From assembly GCF_007827795.1 (NCBI RefSeq), contig NZ_VITI01000004.1:186001-250000 (forward strand): a stretch of DNA of 64,000 nucleotides, given 5' to 3'. This document shows, in pieces, positions 1-8,458 of the stretch. Each line of letters opens with the position of its first letter. Position 1 is the stretch's first letter. The DNA comes from Azospirillum brasilense (GTDB lineage Bacteria > Pseudomonadota > Alphaproteobacteria > Azospirillales > Azospirillaceae). Made by a program: the position numbers and the translations under genes. The notes under the pieces are model-generated. The model had not been told where the DNA came from, ran no database searches, and saw only the letters and a list, made by a program, of their open reading frames with translations.

Positions 1-162
1 GACGTGGCCGACAAGCTGGACGCCATCCTCGCCGACCGGAAGGCCCTGCACTCGACGCCCACCCCGATCCGGGATGCGCTGGGGGACCTCTCGTCGCTGA
101 TCCGCGCTGCGCTGAAGGAGAACCGGCAGGACGGCCACGGCGAAGCTGCCACGGCGTCCTGA
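1..162 (+). CDS. C-terminal fragment of an unknown protein
   Basis: An open frame runs in from the left edge and ends with TGA at 160-162, giving 53 codons. The visible tail is charged and helix-prone (begins DVADKLDAILADRK, ends TAS). No motif is recognised and the start lies outside the window. It is followed by about 360 bases before the next convincing start. Whether it belongs to the phage or the host cannot be decided here. Confidence 0.5.
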   Translation, partial: DVADKLDAILADRKALHSTPTPIRDALGDLSSLIRAALKENRQDGHGEAATAS

Positions 163-525
163 AGCTCGAAGAAGTGGTGTGAAGCTCACTCCAATCCGCG
201 GACTTCAGAACAGTTCTCTCTGAACCGCACGCGCCTGACCACCGCGAAACACGGCATCACCTAACCAGAGAAAACAGCCATGGAACTTTCCAACACGCCC
301 ACCGGGCGTGAACACCCGAACCTTGCCAACAACCAGCACAATCATACTGTCGAGTTGCCGCTTTCAAACGTGAACGAACGTTCCGGCGACCACGAGAGCA
401 CGACTCGTGCTGAAGACTATCCGTTCCAACGTCTACCCCAGCGAGCGCATGAGGCAGGGAAGCCCCAGACCGGGGCACGCCCTCGGGACGCTCCACTCCA
501 CCCGATATCCCTCACGGAGGCGAGC

Positions 526-2244
526 ATGCCCGATACCTTCCTCTTCCCGCTCCAAGACCATGTCGGCGAAGCGCTGCACGACGATGCGGGAAGGACCAGC
601 GACCTCACGCCGCAGAGGCAAGTCATGGCCCAGAAAAATCCTTCATCTCCCGACCGCACCCCCCTGGACACGCTCCGTGCGCTGCTGTTGGACAGCACCG
701 CGCCGTTTGCGGACGCTTACGAGCGCTATTCCGCGGAAGAGGCCGCCCACATCGCCAAGCATGGTCTTGAGGCGATAGCGGGCGATGGAGAACCCGGAGT
801 CGAGTGGGGAGCCATCTGCAATCGCTTTCGGAACGCAGTTGCCGCTGCCCAGCCGCCGGCCACTCTGCGCGATGCGTTGGCCGTAATCCGGTACGCCCGC
901 GATGACGAGGACGAAGATGTCGCCCCGATCACCCTGGATACCGCCGACAAACTCCGCCTTCTCCAGGGAGCCTATTCGACCGTCGCCGCGGTCATGGAGG
1001 CCAGGAGCGCTTTCTTGATCAAGCAGGCGAACCGCTCCGTTCTACTGGTCGCGCAGGGCGCCACGGTCGCCCCCGACGCGGAACTTCTGTCCTCCGCCGC
1101 TCGTGCTCAGCAGATCTACGACGAGATGAACGACACCACCGTTGAGGACGATGTTCCTGACGAAGTTGTTACGGAGTACAACCGCCTTATCAACACAATA
1201 GCGGCGCTCCCGGCCCACACGGCTGAGGGGGTTGCGGCCAAGCTGCGGTTCTTTACTTATGAGGTTGAGGGCTGCGTCTACAGCTACATTTCCCATGGTC
1301 GGACGGAAGGGTTGCTTCCGCAGTTCATCCGCACGGCCCTGGAAGGGGCGCAACGCCTGACCTGCGGTGCCGTCGTTTTCGCTGACCCGGACGCTGAACT
1401 CCTCTCGGCGTTCCGGACCTTCTCGGACGCCTATCGGCAGATTGACGACATCGGGAACGAGAAGGACCCTCGCGCCGAGGTCGCCTATCAGGCGATGTAT
1501 GGGGCTTGGGACAAGATCGAGGCGACCATGCCGCAGACCGCCGCCGGCCTCGCCGCGTACCTGAAGGTGGTCATCCACAACACCGAGGAAAGCCGGGAGA
1601 TCGACGACGCGCTGATCTACGGCAAGCCGCTGGACAGCGGATACCAGTTCGCCTGCTCCGGAGGGGAAATGCTCTGGAAGCTGATCCAGCACCTTGAGGG
1701 CGGAGCCATCGTTTCGGCTGATCTGGACGCCGAGCTCCTGGAGATGGGCCGTCAGATCCAGAACCTTCGGGACAGGATCAACGCCCTGACGGAGGCTGAA
1801 GACCCGGACTTCAACCACCCCCTGTGGGACGAGAAGGGCAAGGTGGAAGGCCGTATTGTAGCCTCCACTCCACGGACTGCCGCCGGCATCGCGGTCATTC
1901 TTCGTGTCCTCTACGACCATTCGGGCGGCAAGCCGGAAGCCTGTGGCCCGACCGAAAACAGCGATTGGATGGTCAAGGCGCTGTGGACCGCTATCCAAGC
2001 GTGCGAGCGCTTGGGCGCCACGAGGTCCGCCAGGAAATCCACACCAGACAGTGGGCAGCAGCCCGATGGTTTCGCGGACGCTATCTCGGCTTTCCAGGGT
2101 GAAGCGGAGAAGGCCCTTTCCCTCCCCACAGCGCCCACCGTGAACATGCTGGAAGCCGGGGCCGCCGCCGCCGGGATCGACATCGAGCAGGCCCGCGCAA
2201 TCTACGCCGCGATGGCCGAAGCCTACAAAAAGGAAGCCGCCTGA
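526..2244 (+). CDS. Large acidic protein with a triplicated ~65-residue domain
   Basis: Function unknown. From the 526 start the product is 572 aa. The same frame is open back to an ATG at 280, but the 526 ATG has a GGAGG ribosome site five bases upstream, and codons between 280 and 526 look less coding-like, so 526 is preferred. The protein contains three diverged copies of one module at about residues 182-248, 286-352 and 398-466. Each begins with DAELL and ends with a proline-threonine turn followed by a hydrophobic helix (for example PQTAAGLAAYLKVV). Each copy looks like a helical hairpin. A related module occurs in the phage early protein at 34342-35211. The stop overlaps the next gene (TGATG), so the two are probably co-translated. 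Confidence 0.75.
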   Translation: MPDTFLFPLQDHVGEALHDDAGRTSDLTPQRQVMAQKNPSSPDRTPLDTLRALLLDSTAPFADAYERYSAEEAAHIAKHGLEAIAGDGEPGVEWGAICNRFRNAVAAAQPPATLRDALAVIRYARDDEDEDVAPITLDTADKLRLLQGAYSTVAAVMEARSAFLIKQANRSVLLVAQGATVAPDAELLSSAARAQQIYDEMNDTTVEDDVPDEVVTEYNRLINTIAALPAHTAEGVAAKLRFFTYEVEGCVYSYISHGRTEGLLPQFIRTALEGAQRLTCGAVVFADPDAELLSAFRTFSDAYRQIDDIGNEKDPRAEVAYQAMYGAWDKIEATMPQTAAGLAAYLKVVIHNTEESREIDDALIYGKPLDSGYQFACSGGEMLWKLIQHLEGGAIVSADLDAELLEMGRQIQNLRDRINALTEAEDPDFNHPLWDEKGKVEGRIVASTPRTAAGIAVILRVLYDHSGGKPEACGPTENSDWMVKALWTAIQACERLGATRSARKSTPDSGQQPDGFADAISAFQGEAEKALSLPTAPTVNMLEAGAAAAGIDIEQARAIYAAMAEAYKKEAA

Positions 2245-2753
2245 TGTCCGTCATCTCCTTTCCGAACCAGGACCGGGGCGCCCAGCGCCCCGCTTCCCCG
2301 GAGTTCGACGTTCAGAGGCTCACCTTCGCCGACGCGGCGGACTGGCAACGTGCCATCATCGGGGAGTGCCGCCAGCAACGGACCCTGACACCCGCGGTGT
2401 TCAGCTTCCTGAAGGCCGAAGGACTGATCGACCGCTGCACCTTCCTCGCCTCCGAGGCGCCGGGCGATGCCATCCGGTTCCGGTACATCGGCATGCCGAC
2501 CCTGCGCGTTCTCGGACGCGCTTGGGGCCGCTCCGTCATCGGCCAGCCGGAGGAGCAGGACCCGCATTCCGAGTTCGCTCACCGTGTCGGCTTGGAATAC
2601 GCCGAAGCCATCGGCGCCGGGGAGGCCCTGTTCAACCGGTTCTCAGTCACCGGGCTTGGCCGACCCTTCCTCTACACTCAGGCCCTTTACGGATGGGAGG
2701 ATCGGGGACGGCGTGCCGTGCTGTCCTGCATCGACGTGCAGAGCGTGCATTGA
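2244..2753 (+). CDS. Small PAS-like protein
   Basis: A 169 aa protein. Its start overlaps the stop of the preceding gene (TGATG), implying an operon. The central part (FRYIGMPTLRVLGR, then a G-x-x-hydrophobic turn and a long helix) resembles the alphaproteobacterial PAS_5 fold, which is usually found in short stand-alone sensory proteins. No output domain is present. The PAS assignment rests on pattern only; a plain hypothetical protein is the safe alternative. It converges on the minus-strand gene that ends at 2767. Confidence 0.55.
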   Translation: MSVISFPNQDRGAQRPASPEFDVQRLTFADAADWQRAIIGECRQQRTLTPAVFSFLKAEGLIDRCTFLASEAPGDAIRFRYIGMPTLRVLGRAWGRSVIGQPEEQDPHSEFAHRVGLEYAEAIGAGEALFNRFSVTGLGRPFLYTQALYGWEDRGRRAVLSCIDVQSVH

Positions 2754-2766
2754 CCTTCCGCACCGG

Positions 2767-3504
2767 CTACCAGGACGGCCCGGCGCACAAACCCAGGTCC
2801 ATATACACGGCGTGGCGGCCCCAGCGCATGAGGTGCAGCGGGAGCCGCCCGACGCCGTTTTGATGATAGAGTATGCCGGGCCGCTCCTCCAGCCGGCGCC
2901 TGCCACCGCCCCGCCCGCTCCACACCGGGACCGTCTCAGGGTCTACCAGCCCCACCACCCATTTCGGGTTCCAGCGGGCCAGGGCGACCAGCCGCACCAG
3001 TTCGCCCAGCCGATGGAACAGCCCTGCCCCTCGAAAGTCCGAGCGGGTCCAGCCAGCCACGATCCAGGCCACCGAGCCGCGGGTGTCATGGGCGGCCTCG
3101 CTGGCGACGAAGGCCCACTCGTCCGCGGGCCCCGAGCCGGGATCATGCAGCGCCGACAGGTCCGCCAGCCGGGCGCCGAAGCTGGAGGCGGCGCAGTCGA
3201 GCAACACCACGGCATGGGTGGCGACCACCTCCCCTTCGCCGTCGACGAGCCCGAGCCAGAAGGCGGGGGCGCTGGACGGCTTGGGGAGGAGGGGAAACCA
3301 GCTATCGCGGTACCGGGCGTTCAGTTCCTCCAGGTCCGGCCAGGACTCGCACAGGATCGGCGTCACGCCGCGGGAGACCAGCTCGGCGCACAGGCGGTCA
3401 CGCGCGGCGCCCAGCGCCGGGGCGAGCGGGCCGGCGCCCAGATGCAGGGTTTCGACAAGGCGGAAGTCGGGCGCGACGGTGCGCGCCGGGAACATGGCGT
3501 TCAC
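2767..3504 (-). CDS. GNAT-like accessory protein
   Basis: A 245 aa protein of uncertain function. Around residues 155-170 the stretch RSDFRGAGLFHRL resembles motif A of GNAT acyltransferases (R-G-x-G-L), and the length fits a single GNAT fold with extra strands. The substrate is unknown. It lies downstream of the lysis genes, a usual place for lysogenic-conversion cargo. It ends 13 bases from the convergent PAS-like gene. Confidence 0.5.
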   Translation of the reverse strand: MNAMFPARTVAPDFRLVETLHLGAGPLAPALGAARDRLCAELVSRGVTPILCESWPDLEELNARYRDSWFPLLPKPSSAPAFWLGLVDGEGEVVATHAVVLLDCAASSFGARLADLSALHDPGSGPADEWAFVASEAAHDTRGSVAWIVAGWTRSDFRGAGLFHRLGELVRLVALARWNPKWVVGLVDPETVPVWSGRGGGRRRLEERPGILYHQNGVGRLPLHLMRWGRHAVYMDLGLCAGPSW

Positions 3505-3549
3505 GGTGGATTCCTTGATGATGGTGATGATGGGAGAGAAGGCGGCGGA

Positions 3550-4062
3550 TCAGGCCGCCGCGGGTGCCCGGCGGTCACGTAGCGCGCCATGGACTAACCC
3601 GGCCATGCACAGCAGGTCGGCCAGCAGACCGAAGGTCGAGCCGGCCAGCAGGTCGTGCGCTACCCAGCAGAAGCCGGCCAGAAGGAACAGGGCGCGCAGC
3701 AGGGACGCCGACCGGCACCAGCGCGCCGCGGTGGCGAGGATCATCCCGGCCGCTGCACAGGCCGATGGCCAACCCGCCCAGGTCGAGGCGGTCAGCACCG
3801 TCAGCAGGGGCACGGTGGCGATGTACACCGCCCGGCACCAGGGCGGCCGGTCATCAGGCCAGGCGGTGGCGACCTGCACGACGGACAGCCCGGACATAGC
3901 CGCACCGGTAGCGGCCCCGATCAGCAGGTAGTGCAGCGCGAAGGCTGCGGCCGAGGCGCCCTGCCCGGCCAGCAGAGCGCGCCGACCGGACAGCCAGGGC
4001 CAGAGGGCGACCAGGACGAACCCGGCGGCCCCGGCGAGGTCGGAGAGGTGGGGGACGGTCAT
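3550..4062 (-). CDS. YgjV-like inner membrane protein
   Basis: A 170 aa, strongly hydrophobic protein with about five to six membrane segments. The pattern with conserved Trp/Arg near the first loop (LWPWLSGRRALL) and a short ALHYLLIGA segment matches the YgjV-type inner membrane family. Its role is not established. It starts 11 bases downstream of the holin gene, so it is probably transcribed with the lysis genes as cargo. Confidence 0.6.
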   Translation of the reverse strand: MTVPHLSDLAGAAGFVLVALWPWLSGRRALLAGQGASAAAFALHYLLIGAATGAAMSGLSVVQVATAWPDDRPPWCRAVYIATVPLLTVLTASTWAGWPSACAAAGMILATAARWCRSASLLRALFLLAGFCWVAHDLLAGSTFGLLADLLCMAGLVHGALRDRRAPAAA

Positions 4063-4072
4063 TGCGAGGCCC

Positions 4073-4606
4073 TCACTTCCGCAGCAGCTTGTCCTTCGCC
4101 GCGGACCCGGCGCTGGAACCGACCCAGTAGGACACCACCGCCGACGCCATGGTGGTCAGAGCGCCGAGCATCAGCGTGGCGTTCTGGTCGATCGCGCCGG
4201 CCGACTGGCTTAGCACCCGGTACAGCACGATGCCGAACGTCACCAAGACGATGGTCGAGACGACGGGCGCGCCCCAGGAGATGCGGCTGCCGGCCTTCGC
4301 CAGATCGGCCGTCTGGGCGCGGGCGTCGGCCCGGTCCTCGTTGTCCAGCCGCAGCAGCGCCACGACCTGATCGCCCTGCTGGCGGTACAGCTCGGCCAGC
4401 ATGGCGGGATCGTCCTTCACCGTGGCCGCCGCGTGGGCCGCACCTTCCGGGGTGGTGATCGGCAGACCGGTCACGGCCGAGACGACGGACACAGCGGCCT
4501 CGCCGATCTTCTGGGCGGTCTCGCCGGTGCCGATGGCTGCCTTGAAGACCTCGGGCAGCAGCACCGGGGCCAGGGCGGAGATGATGGGGATGAGCAGTGG
4601 AAGCAT
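4073..4606 (-). CDS. Phage holin, 3TM / GTA-holin type
   Basis: A 177 aa protein. The start at 4606 is preceded by an AGGAGGGG ribosome site; the upstream in-frame extension is rejected. It has a hydrophobic N-terminus (MLPLLIPIISALAPVLLP), a charged middle with RADARAQT, then two membrane helices around residues 115-160 and a YWVGSSAGSAAKDKL tail. This is the layout of the 3TM holin family known from gene transfer agents and phages, which permeabilise the inner membrane so that endolysin acts at the set time. The endolysin gene is at 7304-7774, now separated from it by an IS and cargo genes. Confidence 0.7.
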   Translation of the reverse strand: MLPLLIPIISALAPVLLPEVFKAAIGTGETAQKIGEAAVSVVSAVTGLPITTPEGAAHAAATVKDDPAMLAELYRQQGDQVVALLRLDNEDRADARAQTADLAKAGSRISWGAPVVSTIVLVTFGIVLYRVLSQSAGAIDQNATLMLGALTTMASAVVSYWVGSSAGSAAKDKLLRK

Positions 4607-4629
4607 GGGGTGCCCCTCCTTCGGGCATG

Positions 4630-4659
4630 AAAAAAGCCGCCGGGCAAGTGCAGGGCGGC
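4630..4659 (-). terminator. Rho-independent terminator upstream of the holin gene
   Basis: Read on the minus strand: GCCGCC, a 12-base loop, GGCGGC, then TTTTTT. It ends 24 bases upstream of the holin start and would insulate the holin from transcription coming from the right. Confidence 0.6.
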
Positions 4660-5065
4660 GGTGTATTTGCGAGAACGGTACGGGAGCACGCAGTCGGCTA
4701 TGCAACCGCCTCAGGGCGCGGAATGATAGGTTCGGTTCGCGAAGTCGTTTTGGACGTTGAAGAGAAGGACAGCCGAAGACCTGGGCATGCACTCGTCGCG
4801 AACCGCCCTCACGCGGAGTTTGCGTGCATAGTCGCCGCGACTACCGGACGCGTCCCCGCAGCGGGCACGGCATAAAGAGCCGGGTGGCCTCACTCCCCAG
4901 CGGTCAAACAAAGGAAAAAGCCGACAGGCGGTTGCGGGCGGGTTGGAACGGCCAGCCAAAACGTTGTTGCGGTTCCTTATCCGACATGCACCGGCTTTCG
5001 ATCAAACAGACTCGACTCTCGAAAATCGATATGCTTCGATGCCTTTCTCGCCAAAGGAGGTATCC
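4660..5065. other. Intergenic region without a convincing gene
   Basis: About 400 bases between the holin terminator and the plus-strand winged-helix gene. Several open frames cross it but none has a credible ribosome site and high third-position G+C. It must hold a promoter for the plus-strand gene at 5066; no clear -35/-10 pair stands out. Confidence 0.5.
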
Positions 5066-5374
5066 ATGCCTATTCCTGAGTCTGAAATACGCGAGGCCAC
5101 ACTCCGGGTGCTCGCACGCACCCCGGGTGGATTTATGACCACGACGGACCTCATCCAAGTACTTATGGACGTTCTTAAGCCCACCGGGTCTGATCTCGAG
5201 ATTCTTGAAGGGCGGTCTGATACGCGCTTCTCTCAAAAGGTCCGAAACCTTGCTTCTCATCGTGAAGCAAGCACGAGCTTGGAAAGTCGTGGGCATGCGA
5301 CATACAGTGATGTACGCGAAGGTTGGCAAATAATAGATGCGGGCCGCGCATATGTCGCGGCCCGTTATCCTTAG
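5066..5374 (+). CDS. Small winged-helix-like protein of restriction-associated type
   Basis: A 102 aa protein. The start at 5066 is set by a near-perfect AAAGGAGG site; the in-frame extension to 4943 is rejected. Residues 5-30 (EATLRVLARTPGGFMTTTDLI) followed by a SDTRFSQKVRNLASHR segment match a small, widely scattered wHTH family that often stands next to restriction or modification genes. It probably binds DNA or is an adaptor. The gene is A+T-richer than the phage around it and overlaps the convergent methylase gene by four bases, so the two look like one imported cassette. Confidence 0.65.
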   Translation: MPIPESEIREATLRVLARTPGGFMTTTDLIQVLMDVLKPTGSDLEILEGRSDTRFSQKVRNLASHREASTSLESRGHATYSDVREGWQIIDAGRAYVAARYP

Positions 5375-5964
5375 GCATAACGCTGCTTATAACCCGGCTT
5401 GAACCACGCCAGTTCTGTGGGGCCGGCGTGGTCCTTGTCCCAAACGAACCATGCGTATGCAGTCGTTCCACTCCCCGTTACCTTCATGCCTTTCGGGTAG
5501 AAGGTAATCCGCTCGCTGAACACCCACACCCGGCTTGGTGGGTGTTTATGGAAGATGGTGCGAGATCGGTTGGCGCCTTCCAGAAAGGCAAGACGCAACA
5601 GGAGAGCAAATTTCCCTTGGGCTTGACGCAACGCCGTTGCAACAAACCCTTCCGCACTGTTGAATGGAGGATTTGTTATGATATTCGGAGAGCTCCGTTC
5701 GGTAGACAAGAAATCATGTCCTATTTCTCCAAATCCCCGATTGTAGAGATCCGAACTTATGATGCGTTCGCCGGTTTCACTAAGCACTTGTGACATCGCT
5801 CCGTCACCGCACGCACATTCCCAAATATCACCTTTAAATTTTTCATTATCGATGAGCGCGAATGTCGCCCAGCGTGGCGTTGGGTAGAAGTCTGGTCCAT
5901 CGAGGTCGGCGAAGCGCTTGGTAGTTGGCTTAAACCCACCGTTGAGATTGTACGTCCGATCCAT
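5371..5964 (-). CDS. Phage-type DNA adenine N6-methyltransferase
   Basis: A 197 aa protein. The start at 5964 has a GGAGGTGAGGGGG site; a longer frame to 6054 is less likely. Residues 25-30 are DFYPTP. A SAM-binding motif I variant (CACGDG) follows at about 50-55, an acidic residue after a beta strand (SDLY) at about 72, and the catalytic NPPF at 98-101. This is the usual order for small solitary adenine methylases of phages. Such enzymes protect DNA from host restriction or change its regulation; no partner endonuclease is visible. The gene is A+T-rich compared with neighbours, suggesting recent acquisition. Confidence 0.75.
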   Translation of the reverse strand: MDRTYNLNGGFKPTTKRFADLDGPDFYPTPRWATFALIDNEKFKGDIWECACGDGAMSQVLSETGERIISSDLYNRGFGEIGHDFLSTERSSPNIITNPPFNSAEGFVATALRQAQGKFALLLRLAFLEGANRSRTIFHKHPPSRVWVFSERITFYPKGMKVTGSGTTAYAWFVWDKDHAGPTELAWFKPGYKQRYA

Positions 5965-6095
5965 ATTCCCCCTCACCTCCAGGTTTTTTGAAGTATAAGG
6001 AGAAAATTTAAGTTGAGGAACCACGTTGTGAATCCGATTACAATCGCACGCCATCGATCACCGAAGTTTCATACCCGAAGTGGTTGGGTCTAAAC

Positions 6096-7159
6096 CTAAG
6101 CAGCGATTCGCGGCTTGTCCAACGGATCACGGTTGCGCTCCTTGTTGAGGCAGAGCACGGCGTTGTGGATGGTGTGTTCCAGGTGATCGGCACTGAGAAA
6201 AGTCTGATGCGCCAGATGGTGCCGCTTCAGATCGCGCCAGACCTCCTCGATGTCGTTCAGTTCGGGGGCGTACTTCGGCAACCACTCGATGGTCAGCCAG
6301 TGCTCACGGGCGGCCAAAGCCGCTCGGGTGGCTTTGCTGGTGTGGATTGGGCCGTTGTCCAAGACCAGCACCACCGGTCGCTGCGGCTCTCGACCGGGCT
6401 TCGGCCCGTAGCGCTGGTCGAGGATGTCGAGCAGCACGAGGAAGTCGGAGCTGCGCTTGGTCCGGCTGGTGTGGACGACGAGGTCGCGCCGCGCCCAGTC
6501 GAGGATGCCGAGCAGGGCCACCTTGGCCGCCTGCCCGGGGGCCGGGACACGCAGGTCGGCGCCCTTCTTGGCCCAGGCGTGAGCCAGGTAAGGGTGGGTC
6601 AGCGCTTCCGATTCGTCGCCGAACAGCAGCACGATGTCCCCCGCCTCGGCTTGTGCCTTCAACAGCTTGCGCCGGACGCCGCCGCGCTCCACGGCGGCCG
6701 GGTCCTGCCGCCCCGTCAGCGTGTGGCGCGGTCGCCGCCAGCGGAAAGCCCCTTTTTGCGCAACACCACCGACAGGCGCGACCGTGAGATGCGGTGCCCG
6801 GTGCGCGCTTCGATCTCCCGCGCCAAGCGCGGCAGCGTCCAGTTCGGTCGGTCCGCCACCGGCTGCGCCAGCACCTCTTCGGCGACTGCCAAGGCGGCCA
6901 GGGCCTAGACCGGGGCCGCTCCCGGAGCGGTGCGCGCTTTCAGCCCGGCAACGCCGTGGCGCATGAAGGTGCTACGCCACAGCCGCACCGTGTCTTCGCG
7001 CACCCCGAAGGCTTCGGCGATCCGACCGCTCGTCCATCCCGCCAGCGTCAACAGGATGGCCCGCGCCCGATCCGCTTCCGCCCGAGCGCGTGAGCCGCTC
7101 AGCTCCTCCAGCGCCCGCCGCTCCTCCTCGCTCACCATCACCGGAGACTTGCCGCCCAT
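6096..7159 (-). pseudogene. IS630-family transposase, disrupted by a stop and a frameshift
   Basis: The N-terminal part (7159 to 6905) is a helix-turn-helix domain (SGRIAEAFGVREDTVRLWR). It is interrupted by TAG at 6905-6907. Reading continues in the same frame through LPRLAREIEARTGHRISRSRLSVVL until about 6745, where two extra bases shift the frame. The C-terminal DDE domain then reads from 6692 to 6096, with FGDES, LDNGPIH and NDIEEVWRDLK supplying the D, D and E. A two-ORF element with programmed frameshifting could explain the shift but not the stop, so it is called inactive. A short inverted motif, CTAAGCA at 6096-6102 and its complement at 7229-7235, may mark the ends. It sits inside the phage lysis region. 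Confidence 0.8.
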
Positions 7160-7303
7160 GATCCACCTTCGCAGTCCGAGCCGCGCAGGGAATCACAGCC
7201 CGGTTCCGTTGGCCAGTCTCCAGAGCTTTGCTTAGAGGGCCGCTGACGCGCTATCCTTCGTAGAAAAGGCAAGCTGGCTGGCGCTGTCTTTTGGAGAAAG
7301 GCG

Positions 7304-7774
7304 CTATCCGTCCCTGAACAGCCCCTCCTCTGCCGCCCGGCGCTTGACCAGCCCCGGCAGCCGCGTCTTCACCCCACAAACGGTGGCGTAGACCCACTTC
7401 GGGAACTCGGCCGCCGCCCCAGCATAATCGCCCTGGTTCAGCAGGCGCAGCAGGGTGGACTGCTGGAGGCTGCCGGCCCCCAGGTTCATGACGAAGCTGG
7501 CGAGCGCCCCGCGCTGGTTGGCCGTGATCGGCACCTTCACCAGCCGGTCCACCGCCGCAGCGGCATCGGCCAAGTCGGCGCGCAGGAAAACCTCGGCCTG
7601 GAGGCCGTCGATCGTCTGCCCCATCCGGACCCCGGCGGTGTGGCCGTAGCCGATGGTCGGCACGCCCGCGGGGCACAGGTAGGCTTTTAGGTACAGCCCC
7701 TCGAAGTGGCGGACGAGGGCCAGGGCGTCGGGGTGGATGTCGCGCGGGATCGCCGCGCCGGAGGGCGTGGTCAT
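7304..7774 (-). CDS. Endolysin, GH24 lysozyme (P21-like)
   Basis: A 156 aa muramidase that cuts peptidoglycan at lysis. The start at 7774 has an AAGGAA site. The catalytic signature E-8-C-5-T is present as E25, C34 and T40, followed by IGYGHT, the variant used by P21-type endolysins. No obvious signal-anchor is present in this start version, so export would depend on the holin. The holin-like gene at 4073 and the small membrane protein at 8031 are its likely partners. Confidence 0.85.
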   Translation of the reverse strand: MTTPSGAAIPRDIHPDALALVRHFEGLYLKAYLCPAGVPTIGYGHTAGVRMGQTIDGLQAEVFLRADLADAAAAVDRLVKVPITANQRGALASFVMNLGAGSLQQSTLLRLLNQGDYAGAAAEFPKWVYATVCGVKTRLPGLVKRRAAEEGLFRDG

Positions 7775-7860
7775 GGCCGGTTCCTTCGTTCGATGGGTGG
7801 AGAGGCGGGCGGCGGAAGTCCGTTTCCCCGGCTGGTTAGAAATAACTATCACAAGGTTTT

Positions 7861-8031
7861 TCAGCGGCTTGGCGTCTGACCGAGCCGTTCGTAACCGCTG
7901 CTGATCGACCGGGCGGCGACGATGAGTTGGTGCGCCAGCAGCAGGCGGGCGGCGGCCTCGTCCCCGCCGCAATCGGCAAGAGCCTTGTCGGCGACCTGCT
8001 GGGCGTCGGGTTGGGCGGGCGGCTCCGGCAT
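7861..8031 (-). CDS. Small lysis-region protein, translationally coupled
   Basis: A 56 aa protein whose ATG overlaps the stop of the preceding gene (TGATG). Its start is MPEPPAQPDAQQ; the rest is a predicted helix with a central LLLAHQLIVAA stretch. No signal peptide or lipobox is seen, so an outer-membrane spanin role is not supported. Unknown function, probably part of the lysis cassette. Confidence 0.5.
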   Translation of the reverse strand: MPEPPAQPDAQQVADKALADCGGDEAAARLLLAHQLIVAARSISSGYERLGQTPSR

Positions 8032-8360
8032 CACGCCGCCCGGCGATCGTGCTGATCGATGTGGGTGTCGAGGCGTTGCGTCAGGCCGTCCACCCGCTCC
8101 GATACGCTGTTCAGCAGCGCATACATCTCGTCCAGGGAGTGGGCGCCGGTCTCCGGCTGCGGGCGCTGCAACCACATCCGCCAGCCCAGCAGGCCGGCGG
8201 CGGACAGGATCGCAGCGGCCTGCACGGAGGGGTGGGCGCCGGTCAGTGCCTGGATGGTGGAGCCGATGAGACCGTTGACGGTGGGGTCATCGGCCAGGGC
8301 AACTGCGGCGGGGAGTCCCGTGCCGATGGCGGCCAGGGCGACGACGTGGGGCAGCTTCAT
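8031..8360 (-). CDS. Small membrane protein of the lysis cassette
   Basis: A 109 aa protein started at 8360 with an AGGAGA site. It has an N-terminal hydrophobic segment that could be a signal sequence (ending ALADD), a second membrane segment around residues 45-63 (AAAILSAAGLLGWRMWL), then a coiled-coil-prone tail (MYALLNSVSERVDGLTQRL). The layout resembles an inner-membrane spanin or accessory holin. The next gene is coupled to it by a one-base overlap. Confidence 0.55.
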   Translation of the reverse strand: MKLPHVVALAAIGTGLPAAVALADDPTVNGLIGSTIQALTGAHPSVQAAAILSAAGLLGWRMWLQRPQPETGAHSLDEMYALLNSVSERVDGLTQRLDTHIDQHDRRAA

Positions 8361-8394
8361 GGTGGTCTCCTGCTGGCGCCGTGGCGCGGGCATG

Positions 8395-8416
8395 AAAAAG
8401 GCGCCTTGTCGGCGCC
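8395..8416 (-). terminator. Terminator between fibre and lysis genes
   Basis: On the minus strand: GGCGCC, loop GACAA, GGCGCC, then TTTTT. It lies after the tail-fibre gene and just upstream of the ribosome site of the 8360 gene. It shares the flanking GGGCATGAAAAA (plus strand) with the terminator at 4630. Confidence 0.65.
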
Positions 8417-8458
8417 GGGTCGGTCGGATGTTGGAGTGTTGTCGCGGCCGTCAGACGG

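Noticed and set aside
280..525. N-terminal extension of the repeat protein from ATG 280
   Set aside because: Poor ribosome site, weak codon bias and a GGAGG-preceded ATG at 526; kept only as an alternative.
1042..1998. Long minus-strand open frame opposite the repeat protein
   Set aside because: Shadow of the plus-strand gene: composition follows the opposite codon bias, no ribosome site, and the plus-strand frame carries conserved repeats.
6096..6692. Stand-alone functional IS630 transposase
   Set aside because: Only the DDE domain is present in this frame; the HTH part is in another frame behind a stop codon.
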